A stretch of DNA of 64,000 nucleotides from Bradyrhizobium glycinis (lineage in GTDB: Bacteria; Pseudomonadota; Alphaproteobacteria; Rhizobiales; Xanthobacteraceae). The stretch spans positions 1 to 64,000 of the forward strand of contig NZ_JACCHQ010000016.1 in the NCBI RefSeq assembly GCF_016031655.1. Reading direction: 5' to 3'. Both the position numbers and the translations under genes were made by a program. The number at the start of each line of letters is the position of its first letter. Positions within the stretch are counted from its first letter, which is position 1. Below are positions 52,582-62,099 of the stretch, piece by piece. The notes under the pieces are model-generated. The model worked only from the letters and a program-made list of their open reading frames with translations. It was not told the DNA's origin and made no database searches.

Positions 52582-52704
52582 TGGCGAACTCCTCCCCGGC
52601 CATTTTCGGTCCGGCCGGTCAACGCTTGCGCCAATCATTATAGGATATAACTAATTTGGGAAAGCCGGTTTAGCGGCGTTCCCGCGCATGGCAGCCGGCC
52701 GCTC

Positions 52705-53598
52705 CTACCTGATCGGCGCACGCGGAAGCACGGCCTCTCCGGCCTCGAGCCGGTAGGTATGGTCGAGCGAATACCAGGGCACCGAGGCGTCCTTCACCGT
52801 CGGATGCGGGCTACCGTGGCGCACGAATTTGCCGATCAGCGCCTGTGTCACACCGAACTGCACGTCGCTGTCGATATGGGGGTCGCTCGGATCATACACC
52901 TGCGAGATCAGCACCTTGAATCCTGGCTTGAAGATCAGGGCGTGCAGATGCGCGGGACGATAGGGGTGGCGGCCCTGCGCCTCGAGCAGGCGGCCGACGA
53001 CACCATCGGTCGGAATCGGATAGCCGACCATCATCACCGAGCGGAAGGCGAAGCACCCGTCGGAATCGGTCGTGAACTTGCCGCGCAGGTTCATGTCGGC
53101 CTGCCCGGGGTCCTGGTTCTCGTAGAGGCCGACCGGCGAGGCGTGCCAGACATCGACCTCGGCACCGGCGACGGGCTGGCCGTCCTTGCCAACGACGCGG
53201 CCGCTGACGAACAGCGTGGCCCCCGGTGTCTCCGAGCGCACGATCGATCCGCCATTCTCGACCCGGGGCGAGTTCAACCGCCAGAACGGCCCGAGCAATG
53301 ATTGATCGGTCTCCGTATTGCCCTGATCGCCGTTGTTAAGCAGGCACACCAGCGAGGAGACGCCGAGCGACCCCGCCATCAGCACCACTTCGTTATGCGT
53401 ATCGGTGGTCAGCTTGCCGAGCTCGGCCACGATCGCCGTGGCGTCACGGAACTCCTTCTCGGTGAGCCTGACATCGCGGACGAAGGCATGCAAATGCTTG
53501 ACGAGGGAGACCATGATCTCGCGCAGCCGCGGATCGGATGTCCGCTCCATCACCGCCAGGGCTGCGGCCGTGACGTCCTTCTCGCGCTCGATGATCAT
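52705..53598 (-). CDS. Intradiol ring-cleavage dioxygenase, hydroxyquinol 1,2-dioxygenase type
   Basis: 297 residues. An N-terminal helical dimerisation domain (about 1-100) is typical of catechol-type enzymes and absent from PcaGH. Iron ligands: Tyr159 ('VGLYENQDP'), Tyr193 ('VGYPIPTDG'), His217 and His219 ('YRPAHLHALIF'). The 'YPIPTDG' stretch favours hydroxyquinol (1,2,4-trihydroxybenzene) over catechol as the substrate. ATG 53598 follows GGGAGAG. It sits between pcaF and pcaH on the same strand. No maleylacetate reductase is nearby. Confidence 0.87.
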   Translation of the reverse strand: MIIEREKDVTAAALAVMERTSDPRLREIMVSLVKHLHAFVRDVRLTEKEFRDATAIVAELGKLTTDTHNEVVLMAGSLGVSSLVCLLNNGDQGNTETDQSLLGPFWRLNSPRVENGGSIVRSETPGATLFVSGRVVGKDGQPVAGAEVDVWHASPVGLYENQDPGQADMNLRGKFTTDSDGCFAFRSVMMVGYPIPTDGVVGRLLEAQGRHPYRPAHLHALIFKPGFKVLISQVYDPSDPHIDSDVQFGVTQALIGKFVRHGSPHPTVKDASVPWYSLDHTYRLEAGEAVLPRAPIR

Positions 53599-53658
53599 GC
53601 TGCCATTCTCTCCCTGTCATTCCGGGGCGCGAGAGAAACGAGCGAACCCGGGCTCTTC

Positions 53659-53806
53659 GCCTCTCCCCGCTTGCGGGGAGAGGCCGGAATTTGCGACAGC
53701 AAATTCCGGGTGAGGGGGACTCTCCGCGAGTCCAACTGTCACCGTCCTTGCGGAGACTCCCCCTCACCCCAACCCTCTCCCCGCGAAGAGCGGGGAGAGG
53801 GAGAGG
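53659..53806. repeat. Intergenic inverted repeat, family R2, between pcaF and dioxygenase
   Basis: CCTCTCCCCGCTTGCGGGGAGAGG at 53660-53683 and CCTCTCCCCGCGAAGAGCGGGGAGAGG at the right end are self-complementary, and GGGTGAGGGGGACTCTCCGC pairs with GCGGAGACTCCCCCTCACCC. It interrupts a same-strand gene run. Confidence 0.8.
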
Positions 53807-53814
53807 AAAGACCG

Positions 53815-55023
<1,209 letters not shown>

Positions 55024-55369
55024 CGTTGTTCTCCCTGAATGCCGCGGTTCGGCCAAATTCTTCAATGTCGGCGGAGTTTTAGGAGGGCGCCCGCGGCAGG
55101 TCAATTGACGGTTTCGCGGGTGGCGTATTCAGAACTCTCCGTCATTCCGGGGCGCGCGGAGCGCGAGCTATGGTGCGCAATTGCGCACCTGAGAATCCAT
55201 AACCACGAGCCGGGGTTATGGATTCCGGGCCTGCGCCTGCCGGCGCATCCCGGAATGACGACCGAGAATGTGGCAGCACCTCGCGCCCCCACGGACAACG
55301 TGGAAAACCTTCGCTTCCCAGGCAAAGCAAATAGGAGCAGGTGCCGAAATTTTGTAGGTTGCGCCGCCC
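55024..55369. other. Intergenic region between pcaF and mutS
   Basis: There is no gene in these 346 bases. They contain the divergent promoters of pcaF and mutS and a copy of repeat family R5 at 55139-55260. An ATAGGAGCAGG stretch at about 55331-55341 lies some 30 bases before the mutS ATG and is too far to be its ribosome-binding site. Confidence 0.6.
55139..55260. repeat. Intergenic inverted repeat, family R5 (variant copy 3)
   Basis: CCGTCATTCCGGGGCGCG at the left and CGCATCCCGGAATGACG at the right pair; 'GAATCCATAACC' and 'GGTTATGGATTCC' pair inside, and GGTGCGCAATTGCGCACC is a further perfect palindrome. It resembles copies 1 and 2 but uses ATTCC instead of GTCCC. Confidence 0.75.
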
Positions 55370-58108
55370 ATGACGATGCAACAGCCGATACAAGTTCCGC
55401 CCCCCGACGAAGCGCCCGCGCCGCAGGCCGAGGCTGCCGCGCGCGTCACGCCGATGATGGAGCAGTATCTGGAGATCAAGGCAGCGCATCAGGGCTTGCT
55501 GCTGTTCTACCGAATGGGCGACTTTTACGAGCTGTTCTTCGAGGACGCCGAGATCGCATCGAGGACGCTCGGCATTGTCCTGACCAAGCGCGGCAAGCAC
55601 CAGGGCGCGGATATCCCGATGTGCGGCGTGCCGGTCGAGCGCGCCGAGGATTATCTGCATCGTCTCATCAGCGCCGGGCATCGGGTCGCGGTCTGCGAGC
55701 AGACCGAGGATCCCGCGGCGGCGAAAGCGCGCGGCAACAAGAGCGTGGTGCGCCGCGGCGTGGTGCGGCTGGTGACGCCGGGCACGCTGACCGAGGACAC
55801 GCTGCTCGATGCGCGTGCCAACAATTACCTGCTGGCAATCGCGCGCGCCCGCTCGTCGGCCGGCGGCGACCGCTTCGGTCTTGCCTGGATCGACATCTCG
55901 ACGGCCGAATTCATGGTCACCGAGGTCTCGGGCGGCGAGCTCGCCGCGACGCTGGCGCGCATCAACCCGAACGAGGCGATCGTCACCGACGCGCTCTTTG
56001 GCGACAACGAGCTCGGCCAGATCCTGCGCGAGCTGCCGGCCGTGACGCCGCTGACCCGCGACGTGTTCGATGGTGCCACCGCCGAGAAGCGCCTCTGCGA
56101 CTACTTTGCCGTCGCGACCACGGACGGGCTCGCGCAGCTGACGCGCCTGGAAGCCACCGCCGCGGCCGCCGCCGTCACCTATGTCGACCGCACCCAGGTC
56201 GGCAAGCATCCGCCGCTGTCGCCGCCCGCGCGCGAGGCCTCGGGCGCGACCATGGCGATCGACCCGGCCACGCGCGCCAATCTCGAGCTGACGCGCACCC
56301 TCGCCGGCGAACGCCGCGGCTCGCTGCTCGACGCGATCGACTGCACCGTGACCTCGGCAGGCTCCCGCCTGCTGGCGCAACGTCTGGCGGCGCCGCTGAC
56401 CGACGCGCCGGCGATCGCCCGGCGGCTGGACGCAGTCAGCGCCTTCGTGGCCGATTCCGCCGCGCGCGAGGACATCCGCAGCATCCTGCGCGGCGCGCCC
56501 GACATGTCGCGCGCTCTGGCTCGGCTCTCGGTCGGCCGCGGCGGCCCGCGCGACCTCGCCGGCATCCGCGACGGCATCATCGCCGCCGACCAGGTGCTGA
56601 CGCGGCTCGCCGAAATGGATCAACCGCCACAGGAAATCGCGGCGGTGATGGCGGCGCTGCAGCGGCCGTCGCGCGAGCTTGCTGCCGAGTTCGCCAGCGC
56701 GCTCGACGAGCAGCTGCCGCTGATCAAGCGCGATGGCGGCTTCGTGCGCCAGGGCTACGAGCCGGCGCTGGACGAGGCGCGAAACCTGCGTGACGCCTCG
56801 CGCCTCGTCGTCGCCTCGATGCAGGCGCGCTACGCCGACGCGACCTCCGTCAAGGGCCTCAAGATCCGGCACAACAACGTGCTGGGCTATTTCGTCGAGG
56901 TCACCGCACAGCACGGCGACAAGCTGATGTCGCCGCCGCTGAACGCGACCTTTATCCATCGCCAGACGCTGGCGGGACAGGTGCGCTTCACCACCTCCGA
57001 GTTAGGGGAGATCGAGGCCAAGATCGCCAATGCCGGTGACCGCGCGCTCGGCCTCGAGCTCGAGATCTTCGAGCGGCTCTGCGGCAAGGCGCTCGCGATC
57101 AGCGACGATCTGCGCGCCGCAGCGCAAGGCTTTGCACTGCTCGACATCGCGACGTCGCTGGCCAAGCTCGCCGTGGACGAGAACTATGTGCGGCCCGAGG
57201 TCGACGGCTCGCTCAGCTTTGCCATCGAGGCCGGCCGCCATCCCGTGGTCGAGCAGGCGCTCAAGCGCAACGGCGAGCCGTTCATCGCCAACGCCTGCGA
57301 CCTGTCCCCCGCGCCGGCGCAGAAGTCAGGCCAGCTCTGGCTGCTCACCGGTCCCAACATGGCCGGCAAGTCGACCTTCCTGCGCCAGAACGCGCTGATC
57401 GCCTTGATGGCGCAGATCGGCAGCTTCGTGCCGGCCACGCGTGCGCGGATCGGCATCGTCGACCGCCTGTTCTCGCGCGTCGGCGCCGCCGACGATCTCG
57501 CCCGCGGCCGCTCCACCTTCATGGTCGAGATGGTCGAAACCGCGGCGATCCTGAACCAGGCCGGCGAGCGTTCGCTCGTCATTCTCGACGAGATCGGCCG
57601 CGGCACCGCGACCTTCGACGGCCTCTCCATTGCCTGGGCCGCGATCGAGCATCTGCATGAGAGCAACCGCTGCCGCACCTTGTTCGCGACGCATTATCAC
57701 GAACTGACTGCGCTCGCGGCAAAACTGCCGCGCATGTTCAACGCCACGGTGCGGGTGAAGGAATGGCAGGGCAACGTCGTGTTCCTGCACGAGGTGCTGC
57801 CGGGCTCGGCCGACCGCTCCTACGGCATCCAGGTGGCGAAACTCGCGGGCCTGCCGCCGGCGGTGATCACGCGCGCCAAATCGGTGCTGTCCAAGCTGGA
57901 AGCGCAGGACCGCGGCCAGACCGCGCGGGCGCTGGTGGACGATCTGCCGCTGTTCGCAGTGCCCTCACGCGCCGCCACTGAAGCCGCGCCGCCGAGCGAA
58001 GCCGAGCTGCTCATGGAGGCGGTGAAGGCGCTACACCCCGACGAGATGTCGCCGCGCGAGGCACTGGACGCGCTGTATGCGTTGAAGGCCAAACTGCCGA
58101 AGCAATAA
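55370..58108 (+). CDS. mutS: DNA mismatch repair protein MutS
   Basis: Recognises base mismatches and starts repair with MutL. 912 residues. The mismatch wedge Phe-x-Glu is in 'RMGDFYELFFEDAE' near 46-59. Walker A is GPNMAGKST at 661-669, Walker B 'LVILDEIGRGTATFDG' near 736-751, and the His switch is in 'FATHYHEL'. ATG 55370 is used; ATG 55376 is possible. It stands alone and is divergent from pcaF. Confidence 0.97.
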   Translation: MTMQQPIQVPPPDEAPAPQAEAAARVTPMMEQYLEIKAAHQGLLLFYRMGDFYELFFEDAEIASRTLGIVLTKRGKHQGADIPMCGVPVERAEDYLHRLISAGHRVAVCEQTEDPAAAKARGNKSVVRRGVVRLVTPGTLTEDTLLDARANNYLLAIARARSSAGGDRFGLAWIDISTAEFMVTEVSGGELAATLARINPNEAIVTDALFGDNELGQILRELPAVTPLTRDVFDGATAEKRLCDYFAVATTDGLAQLTRLEATAAAAAVTYVDRTQVGKHPPLSPPAREASGATMAIDPATRANLELTRTLAGERRGSLLDAIDCTVTSAGSRLLAQRLAAPLTDAPAIARRLDAVSAFVADSAAREDIRSILRGAPDMSRALARLSVGRGGPRDLAGIRDGIIAADQVLTRLAEMDQPPQEIAAVMAALQRPSRELAAEFASALDEQLPLIKRDGGFVRQGYEPALDEARNLRDASRLVVASMQARYADATSVKGLKIRHNNVLGYFVEVTAQHGDKLMSPPLNATFIHRQTLAGQVRFTTSELGEIEAKIANAGDRALGLELEIFERLCGKALAISDDLRAAAQGFALLDIATSLAKLAVDENYVRPEVDGSLSFAIEAGRHPVVEQALKRNGEPFIANACDLSPAPAQKSGQLWLLTGPNMAGKSTFLRQNALIALMAQIGSFVPATRARIGIVDRLFSRVGAADDLARGRSTFMVEMVETAAILNQAGERSLVILDEIGRGTATFDGLSIAWAAIEHLHESNRCRTLFATHYHELTALAAKLPRMFNATVRVKEWQGNVVFLHEVLPGSADRSYGIQVAKLAGLPPAVITRAKSVLSKLEAQDRGQTARALVDDLPLFAVPSRAATEAAPPSEAELLMEAVKALHPDEMSPREALDALYALKAKLPKQ

Positions 58109-58115
58109 GAGATGC

Positions 58116-58215
58116 CGTAGGGTGGGCAAAGCGTAGCGTGCCCACCATGCAACAGCGAATTCGCAGAAGCGTGGTGGGCACGGCTCGCAAACTGCGAGCC
58201 TTTGCCCACCCTACG
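58116..58215. repeat. Intergenic inverted repeat, family R6
   Basis: CGTAGGGTGGGCAAAGCGTAGCGTGCCCACCA at the left is matched by TGGTGGGCACGGCTCGC and GCGAGCCTTTGCCCACCCTACG at the right. It follows mutS and faces the convergent chemoreceptor gene, suiting a shared terminator. It is the only copy of this family in the window. Confidence 0.8.
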
Positions 58216-58285
58216 ATTCTGTCGCCGCATATCGCTCGCTCATGCGCGCTACGATATTTTCTGCACCGAAAGCGAAACGCCTGGC

Positions 58286-59962
58286 TTACGCCCTCGCCGC
58301 GATCGCCGCGGCTTCCGCGGCGGCGCGCTGCATGCTGGTCGACATCTCGTTGGTCACCGTGCTCTGCTCCTCGATCGCGGCGGCGGTCGAGGTCACGTAC
58401 TCGCTGACATTGTTGATTGCCTGCTTGATCGAGCTGAGCGCACTGACGACGTCGCCGGAGATGCTGTTGAGGCTGGCGATCTCCTGACCGATCTTGTCGG
58501 TCGCCTGCTTGGCCTGGTTGGCGAGGCTCTTGACCTCGGAAGCGACCACCGCGAAGCCACGGCCGGCCTCGCCCGCGCGCGCCGATTCGATCGTGGCGTT
58601 GAGCGCGAGCAGGTTGATCTGCCCGGTGATGTTGTTGATCATCTCGACGATGCCGCTCATCGCCTGCGCGGCCTCGGTGAGCCGCTGGGCCTGCGCGTCG
58701 GCGGCGCCGACCTGCTCGACCGCGCCCATCGCGGTCTCGCGCGACTTGGTCATGGCTTCGGAGATCTCCCGCACCGAGGCGTTGAGCTCCTCCGAGCCGG
58801 CGGCGACCGATTCCATCATGCCGCGGACACGCTCGTTGCCCATGCGGACCAGGACCTGCTTGGTGACGTCGGTGGCGTATTTGACGACCTTGAACGGCTT
58901 GCCGTTGAGGTCGAGGATCGGATTGTAGGAGGCCTGGATGTAGACCTCCTTGCCGCCCTTGCCGATGCGCTTGTATTCGGCCGCCTGGTACTGGCCGCGA
59001 TTGAGCGCGGCCCAGAACTCGCGATAGCGGGCACCGTCGCGCTCGGAGGGCTCGACGAACATGCTGTGATGTCTGCCCTTGATCTCGGCCAGCGAATAGC
59101 CGAGCGCGCCGAGGAAGTTGGCGTTGGCGGTGATGATCGTGCCGTCCATGTTGAACTCGATCACGGCCTGGGCCTTGTCGATCGCCTCGATCTGGCCGGC
59201 GAGATCGGCATTCTTCAGCTTCTCCGCGGTGACGTCGGTCGCGAACTTGACGACGCCGTACGGCTTGCCCTTTTCGTCGAGCAACGGATTGTAGGAGGCG
59301 AGGATCCAGACCTCGCGGCCGCCCTTGCCGATCCGCTTGAACTCGCCCGCCTGGTATTCGCCGCGGTTGAGCGCAGCCCAGAATTCGCGATAGGCCGAGC
59401 CGTTGCGATCGGCGTCCGCCACGAACAGGCTGTGATGCTTGCCCTTGATCTCGTCGAGCGAGTAGCCGAGCGCCTTGCAGAAATTCTCGTTGGCCGTGAC
59501 GACGGTGCCGTCGAGTTTGAACTCGATGACGGCCTGGGCGCGGCTGATGGCAGCGATCTTGGAGGCGTCCGTCATGCTGCGGATCTTCTTCTCGGTGATG
59601 TCGGTCGCAATCTTGGCGACCATCACCGTCTTGCCGTTGCCGTCGAGCACCGGATTGTAGGATGCTTCGATCCAGACCTCGTGGCCGTCTTTCGCGATCC
59701 GCTTGAACTCGCGCGCCTGATACTCGCCACGGTTCAATGCAGCCCAGAACGCCTTGTACTCGGCGCTGTCGCGCTGATCGGCCGGCACGAACATCGAGTG
59801 ATGCTTGCCCTGGATCTCCTCGAGCCGGTAGCCGAGTGCGTCGAGAAAATTCTTGTTGGCTGTGATGATCGTCCCATCGAGATTGAATTCGATCATCGCC
59901 TGCGAACGGCCGAGGGCATCGAGCCGCGCTTGTGCATCACCATGGGACTTGCGACCGAACAT
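58286..59962 (-). CDS. Soluble chemoreceptor with three tandem PAS domains
   Basis: A 558-residue methyl-accepting protein without a membrane span. Three PAS domains (about 12-130, 134-252, 256-374) are strikingly alike, each with 'IEFxLDGTxxTANxNF', 'ALGYxLxEIxGxHHSxF' and 'FWAALNRGEYQA'. The C-terminal signalling domain (about 385-558) has the tip 'INLLALNATIESARAGEAGRG'. PAS domains of this type can hold flavin or haem and sense redox or oxygen, as Aer does; no cofactor ligand can be assigned for sure. ATG 59962 has GGAG upstream; a longer frame to 60052 is unlikely. Confidence 0.9.
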   Translation of the reverse strand: MFGRKSHGDAQARLDALGRSQAMIEFNLDGTIITANKNFLDALGYRLEEIQGKHHSMFVPADQRDSAEYKAFWAALNRGEYQAREFKRIAKDGHEVWIEASYNPVLDGNGKTVMVAKIATDITEKKIRSMTDASKIAAISRAQAVIEFKLDGTVVTANENFCKALGYSLDEIKGKHHSLFVADADRNGSAYREFWAALNRGEYQAGEFKRIGKGGREVWILASYNPLLDEKGKPYGVVKFATDVTAEKLKNADLAGQIEAIDKAQAVIEFNMDGTIITANANFLGALGYSLAEIKGRHHSMFVEPSERDGARYREFWAALNRGQYQAAEYKRIGKGGKEVYIQASYNPILDLNGKPFKVVKYATDVTKQVLVRMGNERVRGMMESVAAGSEELNASVREISEAMTKSRETAMGAVEQVGAADAQAQRLTEAAQAMSGIVEMINNITGQINLLALNATIESARAGEAGRGFAVVASEVKSLANQAKQATDKIGQEIASLNSISGDVVSALSSIKQAINNVSEYVTSTAAAIEEQSTVTNEMSTSMQRAAAEAAAIAARA

Positions 59963-60361
59963 CAGGAAATCTCCATCTCGAAATTGAGCCGAAGGGGGAT
60001 ATGCCCGTCGGTATCGCGGAACTGATCGTGCAGCAGTGCTGACATATTCCAATCGGCGCCCCCCGGATCCGATGAGTTGGATGCAGGTCCATCACGATTT
60101 GTACGGACAGCAGCGGAAGCGAGCGGGCAGCCTGATTCTCTACGGCAAAAGCTCGAACAAAGTTCTAATTTTACGGTCGGGAATTCGACGGGGTGAATCA
60201 CCTGTCCGCGCGAACAGGCGCTGGAACTCACGCCGGAACAGCACGGCAGGACTTGAAATGATGGCGCTCGTTCAACGGTTTGAGAAGATGCCTCGTTTCT
60301 TCGCGTGACTCGAGCGGCCACATCGGCTTCTCGCGACGTCGTGTCGCCCATATCCGTAGTC
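59963..60361. other. Intergenic region upstream of the triple-PAS chemoreceptor
   Basis: I see no gene I can support in these 399 bases. A 90-codon plus-strand frame at 60036-60308 lacks a good ribosome-binding site and has no recognisable motif. The stretch 60130-60190 is AT-richer and probably holds the chemoreceptor promoter. CTGTCC-GCGC-GAACAG near 60202-60217 is a short imperfect palindrome. Confidence 0.5.
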
Positions 60362-61171
60362 TCACGGCATCGGCCGCGCGTGGCGCAAGGCGCGTCGTCC
60401 AATTCCCCACAGCGTCAGATTCCAGGCCACGCAGGTTGCGAGCGCGATGCACAGACCGACGGCGGAGCCGAACCACACGACTGCCACGTGCAGGACGGCG
60501 ATGGCCATGCCAAAGCCGAGCAGGCCCCAGGCGGAGTTGGCGAGCACGGCGGCGGTCGGCGGTCCACCGATGCGCGGATGCAGGATCACCATGATGCTGG
60601 AGAACACCACGGGAAAGAGTGCGATGATGCCGCTGATGCGCGGGCCGACCCAGCTCGATGTCGAAACCACGATGGCGACGAGGGTCGCAACCAGCGCAGC
60701 GCGCATCGGCACATCGTACCAGCGGCGCGTCGCCAGCGGCATCTTCACATGGCGATAACGCGCGAGCAGTGGAATGCAGATGCCGAACGCGATCAGATTG
60801 GCGGCGAGCCCCGCCGCGAGCGACCAGTCGAACTGGCGGATGATCGAGGCCATCCCGATCCATATCGCGAAAGCGCTCCCGCAACTCACCAGGAGGGTGT
60901 GCCGCTGCGACAGCACGACGTAAGTGAGGCACATCAAGATCGTCGCCGCATTGACCGGCAGACTCGCCAGCGCGCCCTGCGCGATGAACGCGGCGTCATG
61001 ATCGATCGCAAGAAAGACGTAGGACGGCCCGGCCGAGACCGGCAGGGTCGCGATCAGCGCGCCGATCACCGGTCCGGAGCGTTCGGTGATGATCGATGCC
61101 GTCACCACGAACGCCGCCGCGATCGCCATGCGCAGGAGCAGGAAGAGGAGGAAGTGGAGGTCGAGGGACAT
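60362..61171 (-). CDS. Integral membrane protein of unknown function with two similar halves
   Basis: A 269-residue protein with eight or nine hydrophobic segments. Two stretches look alike and suggest an internal repeat: 'ERSGPVIGALIATLPVSAGPSYVFLA' (about 30-55) and 'RISGIIALFPVVFSSIMVILHP' (about 179-200), each with a G-x(1-2)-I-A-L/I-x-P-V core. I do not recognise the family. Small transporters are often built this way. ATG 61171 is at the very N-terminus. It stands alone; a repeat element lies directly upstream. Confidence 0.75.
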   Translation of the reverse strand: MSLDLHFLLFLLLRMAIAAAFVVTASIITERSGPVIGALIATLPVSAGPSYVFLAIDHDAAFIAQGALASLPVNAATILMCLTYVVLSQRHTLLVSCGSAFAIWIGMASIIRQFDWSLAAGLAANLIAFGICIPLLARYRHVKMPLATRRWYDVPMRAALVATLVAIVVSTSSWVGPRISGIIALFPVVFSSIMVILHPRIGGPPTAAVLANSAWGLLGFGMAIAVLHVAVVWFGSAVGLCIALATCVAWNLTLWGIGRRALRHARPMP

Positions 61172-61180
61172 TTTTGGCTT

Positions 61181-61346
61181 CTTACCCTCCCCTGGAGGGG
61201 GAGGGTCGGCTCATCTTGAGCGCAGCGAAATATGAGACGGGGTGGGGTGATAGTCTCTCGACGGATACGGTGCCCGAGTGGAGAGATCACCCCACCCCGC
61301 TCGCGCTGCGCGCGATCGACCCTCCCCCTCCAGGGGAGGGTAAGAG
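61181..61346. repeat. Large intergenic inverted repeat, family R1 (copy 2)
   Basis: CTTACCCTCCCCTGGAGGGG and GGAGGGTCG at the left pair with CGACCCTCC and CCCCTCCAGGGGAGGGTAAG at the right. The internal GGGGTGGGGTGATAG... and GAGAGATCACCCCACCCC segments pair as well. It has the same design as 287-452, including the central loop. Confidence 0.8.
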
Positions 61347-61856
61347 TCACATCCGCTGCATCGACACCGAAACCTTCGGGCCGTTCTTGATGGTCTGGTA
61401 GACCACACAATACCGCTCGGTGAGCTTGAGCAGCAGGTCGAGCTTGTCCTGCGGGGCGTCGGTGTCGACCTCGAAGCGCAGACGGATCTCGGCGAAACCG
61501 ACGGGAGTCTCCTTGTCGATGCCGAGCGTGCCGCGGAAATCGAGATCACCCTCGGCGTAAACGTTGCCGGTCTTCAAGGGCACCTCGATCGCGGTCGCGA
61601 CCGATTTCAGGGTGACGCCGGCACAGGCGACCAGGGCTTCGAGCAGCATGTCGCCGGAGCAGAGCTCGAGGCCGGAGCCGCCGGTGGCGGGGTGGAGACC
61701 AGCCGTTGCGATGGCGCGGCCGGTTTCGACCTTGCAGGCGATACCGTCGCTGTCGGTGGAGCCCTTGGCCTTCAGCGTGATCAGCGCAGCCTTGGGATCG
61801 GTCTTGTAGCGCTCCTTGATCGGGGCCTGCATCTGGCGCAGCTCTGCAGCGTCCAT
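61347..61856 (-). CDS. OsmC-family peroxidase-like protein
   Basis: 169 residues with the OsmC/Ohr fold. Cys66 ('GLELCSGDMLLEAL') and Cys150 ('TERYCVVYQT') lie in the two places expected of the reactive cysteines; Cys78 ('LVACAGVTLKSVA') is additional. Typical members reduce organic hydroperoxides with thiols. It belongs to the broader OsmC group rather than to Ohr proper, so the substrate is open. ATG 61856 follows GGGAGAG. Confidence 0.85.
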   Translation of the reverse strand: MDAAELRQMQAPIKERYKTDPKAALITLKAKGSTDSDGIACKVETGRAIATAGLHPATGGSGLELCSGDMLLEALVACAGVTLKSVATAIEVPLKTGNVYAEGDLDFRGTLGIDKETPVGFAEIRLRFEVDTDAPQDKLDLLLKLTERYCVVYQTIKNGPKVSVSMQRM

Positions 61857-62099
61857 CTTGTTCTCTCCCGGGGATATCGACGAGCGGTATAGAGGGCGAT
61901 TGGTTTGGTGTCAGCCCATGATTGGTAGAGGCAGTCATGAGCAGCCGGGATCCAAGAGAAAAATCTGAGCACATTCATGACGTTACCCCGGGCACCGATA
62001 CGGGGGTCGGGGCCGATTCATCTGCGTGGCGAAACTCGCCGGTCGTGCCGTTGCGAATGTCTCGTGACAGCGCCTGTCACCTCTTATATCCGGTGAGAC

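Noticed and set aside
60036..60308. 90-codon plus-strand frame in an intergenic gap
   Set aside because: No ribosome-binding site, no motif, unusual composition; it probably overlaps the chemoreceptor promoter.
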